Source of the DNA: a bacterium
Lineage (GTDB): Bacteria > Patescibacteriota > Patescibacteriia > UBA2591 > JAGGZP01
Length of the DNA: 14,389 nt
Reading direction: 5' to 3'
Assembly: GCA_021161965.1 (NCBI GenBank)
Contig: JAGGZP010000062.1
Location: 1-14,389, forward strand
Shown piece by piece: positions 12,087-14,389 of the stretch. The notes under the pieces were generated by a model. That model ran no database searches and was not told the DNA's origin. It saw nothing but the letters and a program-made list of their open reading frames with translations. How positions within the stretch are numbered: the stretch's first letter is position 1; each line of letters begins with the position of its first letter. Both the position numbers and the translations under genes were made by a program.

Positions 12087-12554
12087 ATGGCTATACCAAA
12101 AAAAGTTCTCAATTATCTTAAGAAAAATAAAATCAAATTTGAAATAATTCCTCACCGTACTGTTTACACAGCTTATGATCTATCCCAAACTTTAAAAGTT
12201 AAACCAAATATTATAGGAAAAACACTTTTACTAAAGGTCGATAAAAACTATGCATTAGTAATTACTGCAGCGAATAAAAATATTGATCTTAAAAAATTTA
12301 AAAAAGTGTTTAAAGTAAAACAGGTTAAAATTATCAAGGAAAATCTAATAAAAAAATTGCTCAAAATTAAGCCGGGTACACAAACACCATTTGGAAATCT
12401 CTATAAGCTCCCAGTTTATTTAGACAAATCATTATTAAAACAGAAAAAAATAATTATCTCTGCTGGAACCTATAATGATGCAATTAAAATTGGTGTTAAA
12501 TCTTTAGTTAAATTAGAAAATCCAAGAATTGGTTCTTTTTCAAAAAAGAAATAA
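12087..12554 (+). CDS. YbaK/EbsC-family aminoacyl-tRNA deacylase
   Basis: 155 residues covering the whole YbaK/ProRS-editing fold. Visible family marks are IGKTLLLKVDKNYALVITAA (43-62, with the likely active-site Lys45), the GTQTPFGNL loop (97-105) and IIISAGTYNDAIKIGVKSL (122-140). Members hydrolyse wrongly charged aminoacyl-tRNAs in trans, mainly on tRNA-Pro or tRNA-Cys. The exact substrate cannot be told here. Basic residues are abundant, as expected for tRNA contact. It starts after a repeat-rich gap and is followed after 2 bases by the MurE-like gene, so the two are probably co-transcribed. Confidence 0.85.
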   Translation: MAIPKKVLNYLKKNKIKFEIIPHRTVYTAYDLSQTLKVKPNIIGKTLLLKVDKNYALVITAANKNIDLKKFKKVFKVKQVKIIKENLIKKLLKIKPGTQTPFGNLYKLPVYLDKSLLKQKKIIISAGTYNDAIKIGVKSLVKLENPRIGSFSKKK

Positions 12555-12556
12555 TA

Positions 12557-13888
12557 ATGATAAAAAAAATCCTTAAAAAAATTGTTCCGAAAAGATTTAT
12601 TCTTTTATATCATAAATTTTTGGCAGTTTTTGCCAATTTTATTTATGGCAAACCATCAGAAAAAATAATTGTTATTGGCGTAACCGGTACAAGCGGAAAG
12701 TCAACAGTCGTTAATTTAATTGGCCGAATTCTAGAAGAAGCAGGTTTTTCTGTTGGCTGGGTATCAACACTAAATTTCAAGATTGGCAAAAAGGAATGGA
12801 TTAATGAGATGAAAATGACAATGCCGGGACGATTTGCTTTACAGAGAATTCTTAAAAAAATGGTTAAATCTGGTTGTCAATATGCAATTATAGAAACATC
12901 ATCGGAAGGTATCATCCAGTATCGCCATTTAGGTATTAATTATGATATTTTAGTTTTTACCAATCTTTCGCCAGAGCATATTGAGCGACATGGTGGATTT
13001 GAAAATTATAAAAAAGCAAAAGGAAAATTATTTAAACACTTAGAAAAATGTTCGATAAAATTTTTAAACGGAAAAGAAATTAAAAAAATAACAGTTATTA
13101 ATCTCGATGATGAAAATGCTGATTATTTTCTAAAATTTCCTGCCCAAATAAAATATGGTTACAGGATAAATAAAACAAAAATAGAAGATAAACAACAAAA
13201 AAACGTAAAAATTATTTATCCAGATAAAATAAATTTTACTTCGGAAGGTTCTGAGTTTCAAATAAAAAATCTAAAATTTCAAATTAAATTGTTGGGTAAA
13301 TTTAATATCTATAATTCTCTAGCAGCAATTTCTGTTGCTTTATCACAAGATATTGATTTATCTATCTGCCAAAAAGCATTAGAAAAAATCAAAGGAATTC
13401 CTGGAAGAATGCAAATTATCGTCAATAAACCTTTTAAAATAATTGTTGATTATGCCCATACGCCTGACTCTTTAGAGAAAGTTTATCAAACTATTTCGGT
13501 TATTCCCCACTCTAAATTAATTTGTGTTTTTGGTTCAGCTGGTGGCGGAAGAGATAAATGGAAAAGACCAAAGCTTGGGGAAATTGCTTCAAAATACTGC
13601 CAAGAAGTAATTTTAACTAATGAAGATCCTTATGATGAAAATCCAGAAAATATAATTCAGCAAATTGCTTCTGGAATAAAAAACAACAAATTCTATAAAA
13701 TTGTTGATCGATATAAAGCAATTGAAAAGGCAATTGATTTAGCTCAAGAAGAAGATATAATAATTATTACTGGTAAGGGTTCTGAAAAATGTATTATGGG
13801 ACCAAATGGAAAACGTATTCCCTGGGATGATGCGGAAACAGTAAAAAAAATAATAAAAGAAAAGAGGCCTAAACTTGACAAAATTTAG
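12557..13888 (+). CDS. MurE-like Mur ligase without the N-terminal domain
   Basis: 443 residues, ATP-dependent amino-acid (or peptide) ligase of cell-wall precursor synthesis. The P-loop GVTGTSGKST (41-50), the ETSSEGI region (114-120), NYKKAKGKLF (150-159) with the carbamylated Lys at about 155, DYAHTPDSLEK (298-308), FGSAGGGRDKWKRP (325-338) and TGKGSEKCI (405-413) mark the central and C-terminal domains. Only about 35 residues precede the P-loop, in place of the roughly 90-residue UDP-binding domain of E. coli MurE. They are hydrophobic/basic (FILLYHKFLAVFANFIYG) and may touch the membrane. The site that reads DNPR in MurE enzymes using diaminopimelate is EDPY (356-359) here. The acceptor and the added residue are therefore uncertain, and the strict symbol murE is withheld. 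Confidence 0.82.
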   Translation: MIKKILKKIVPKRFILLYHKFLAVFANFIYGKPSEKIIVIGVTGTSGKSTVVNLIGRILEEAGFSVGWVSTLNFKIGKKEWINEMKMTMPGRFALQRILKKMVKSGCQYAIIETSSEGIIQYRHLGINYDILVFTNLSPEHIERHGGFENYKKAKGKLFKHLEKCSIKFLNGKEIKKITVINLDDENADYFLKFPAQIKYGYRINKTKIEDKQQKNVKIIYPDKINFTSEGSEFQIKNLKFQIKLLGKFNIYNSLAAISVALSQDIDLSICQKALEKIKGIPGRMQIIVNKPFKIIVDYAHTPDSLEKVYQTISVIPHSKLICVFGSAGGGRDKWKRPKLGEIASKYCQEVILTNEDPYDENPENIIQQIASGIKNNKFYKIVDRYKAIEKAIDLAQEEDIIIITGKGSEKCIMGPNGKRIPWDDAETVKKIIKEKRPKLDKI

Positions 13889-13902
13889 TCTATTGATATA
13901 AT
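13875..13902 (+). promoter_or_regulatory. Perfect consensus promoter at the 3' end of the MurE-like gene
   Basis: TTGACA (13875-13880) and TATAAT (13897-13902) are both exact consensus, 16 bases apart. The -35 is formed by the last codons of the ligase gene. The expected start site is near 13909, giving an untranslated leader of about 80 bases to the unknown gene at 13988. It is the closest match to consensus found in the window. Confidence 0.75.
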
Positions 13903-13987
13903 TATGGTGACTTTGGAAAGAAAATTTAATACAATTATTGTTGAAATAATATACAAGGTCGAAAACTAATTAAATTAAATTTATATT

Positions 13988-14302
13988 ATGTCATTTGAAC
14001 AATTCCCAACAAAAAAAGACGCAGAAAGAATACCTAATGAAACCGAAAGAAAGGTTGAAGGAGAACGATTTGATAGAATGTCTGCCCTTGCCAAGAATAT
14101 ATCCAACCGTCTTATTAAAATAAAGGAATTACTATCTACCGAAGAAAATGTTGCAGAAGTTAGAGAAGAAGCTAGAAAAATGTTAGGTGAGTTAATAGAG
14201 GATATTGAACTTTTAAGAAAAGGAACAGCACGTATTCTGGAACACTCTTACGGGGGAGGAAGCGGAGTATGGGGGCTCCCAGAAAACCCTGAAAAATCCT
14301 AA
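13988..14302 (+). CDS. Hypothetical protein, 104 residues, charged helical
   Basis: Not recognised. The protein is soluble and strongly charged, with no signal peptide or membrane segment. A helical, coiled-coil-prone stretch runs from about residue 25 to 88 (SALAKNISNRLIKIKELLST, then EARKMLGELIEDIELLRKG). A Gly-rich tail GGGSGVWGLPENPEKS follows. Codon use looks normal for the window, and the start is the first ATG of the frame, without a Shine-Dalgarno. It has its own consensus promoter and lies between the MurE-like gene and a second copy of that gene's tail. It may thus be part of a duplicated 554-base unit. A real gene is likely but its function is unknown. Confidence 0.6.
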   Translation: MSFEQFPTKKDAERIPNETERKVEGERFDRMSALAKNISNRLIKIKELLSTEENVAEVREEARKMLGELIEDIELLRKGTARILEHSYGGGSGVWGLPENPEKS

Positions 14303-14306
14303 AAGG

Positions 14307-14389
14307 AGATATAATAATTATTACTGGTAAGGGTTCTGAAAAATGTATTATGGGACTAAATGGAAAACGTATTCCCTGGGATGATACGG
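14307..14389 (+). pseudogene. Second copy of the MurE-like gene tail, running off the window
   Basis: These 83 bases repeat 13753-13835 with only two differences (C13803 to T14357, G13832 to A14386). Both change the encoded residue (Pro to Leu in MGPNGK, Ala to Thr in WDDAET) and both are transitions. The copy starts 5 bases after the stop codon of the 104-residue gene. No start codon is available at its beginning, and a TGA lies just upstream in its frame (14290-14292), so it is not a functional ligase. The offset between copies is 554 bases. Confidence 0.85.

Noticed and set aside
13904..13969. 21-residue reading frame MVTLERKFN... after the MurE-like gene
   Set aside because: Its ATG lies between the -10 box and the expected start site of the consensus promoter, so it would be missing from that transcript. 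Too short to support otherwise.
14303..14349. New gene starting after the AAAGGAGA sequence in the duplicated tail
   Set aside because: No start codon lies at a suitable distance, and the first ATG (14349) is internal to the copied MurE tail.

Overview
The window is AT-rich and reads as a piece of a small bacterial genome of Patescibacteria (Candidate Phyla Radiation) type. The grounds are indirect. They are a MurE-like ligase with no N-terminal UDP-binding domain, a secreted protein with lamin-tail and OB-like domains, a SpoIID/LytB protein, a PfkB kinase of the kind common in that group, tight overlapping genes almost without Shine-Dalgarno sequences, and intergenic DNA full of short palindromes. 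The standard genetic code fits: genes end at TAA, TAG or TGA and none needs UGA read through. No 16S rRNA or other decisive marker is present.

Layout. (1) Positions 1-2584, minus strand: tRNA-Pro(UGG), then the start of an F-type ATP synthase operon in the usual order atpZ(I)-atpB-atpE-atpF, with atpF cut by the window edge. About 770 bases of repeats lie between atpZ and atpB. A second copy of the tRNA 3' end, split by a 52-bp double hairpin, sits directly in front of atpZ. (2) 2604-4519, plus strand: a self-contained gene for an exported S55 (SpoIVB-type) peptidase-like protein, with its own strong Shine-Dalgarno and a hairpin terminator. It looks foreign to its neighbours. (3) 4549-6906: a membrane-anchored SpoIID/LytB protein and a divergent FtsB/DivIC-like gene. 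They share an 80-bp region with two back-to-back promoters that appear to give leaderless mRNAs. (4) 6910-11603: lamin-tail/OB protein, PAP2 phosphatase, ribosome hibernation factor, PfkB kinase and PduL phosphotransacylase, co-directional and mostly overlapping, so probably one operon with the FtsB-like gene. (5) 11604-12086: a repeat-rich gap. (6) 12087-14389: YbaK-type deacylase, MurE-like ligase, a perfect consensus promoter at the end of murE, an unknown 104-residue protein, and then a second copy of the murE tail that runs off the window.

Together the genes serve ATP synthesis, envelope building and division (SpoIID, FtsB-like, PAP2 lipid phosphatase, MurE-like), translation quality and dormancy (YbaK, HPF), and acyl-phosphate metabolism (PduL). 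The less ordinary signals lie between the genes: a family of hairpin-ended elements with ACCCCnCAC arms, the interrupted tRNA fragment, a spaced ATCCGCGT array, and a possible 554-bp tandem duplication carrying the unknown gene at the right end.
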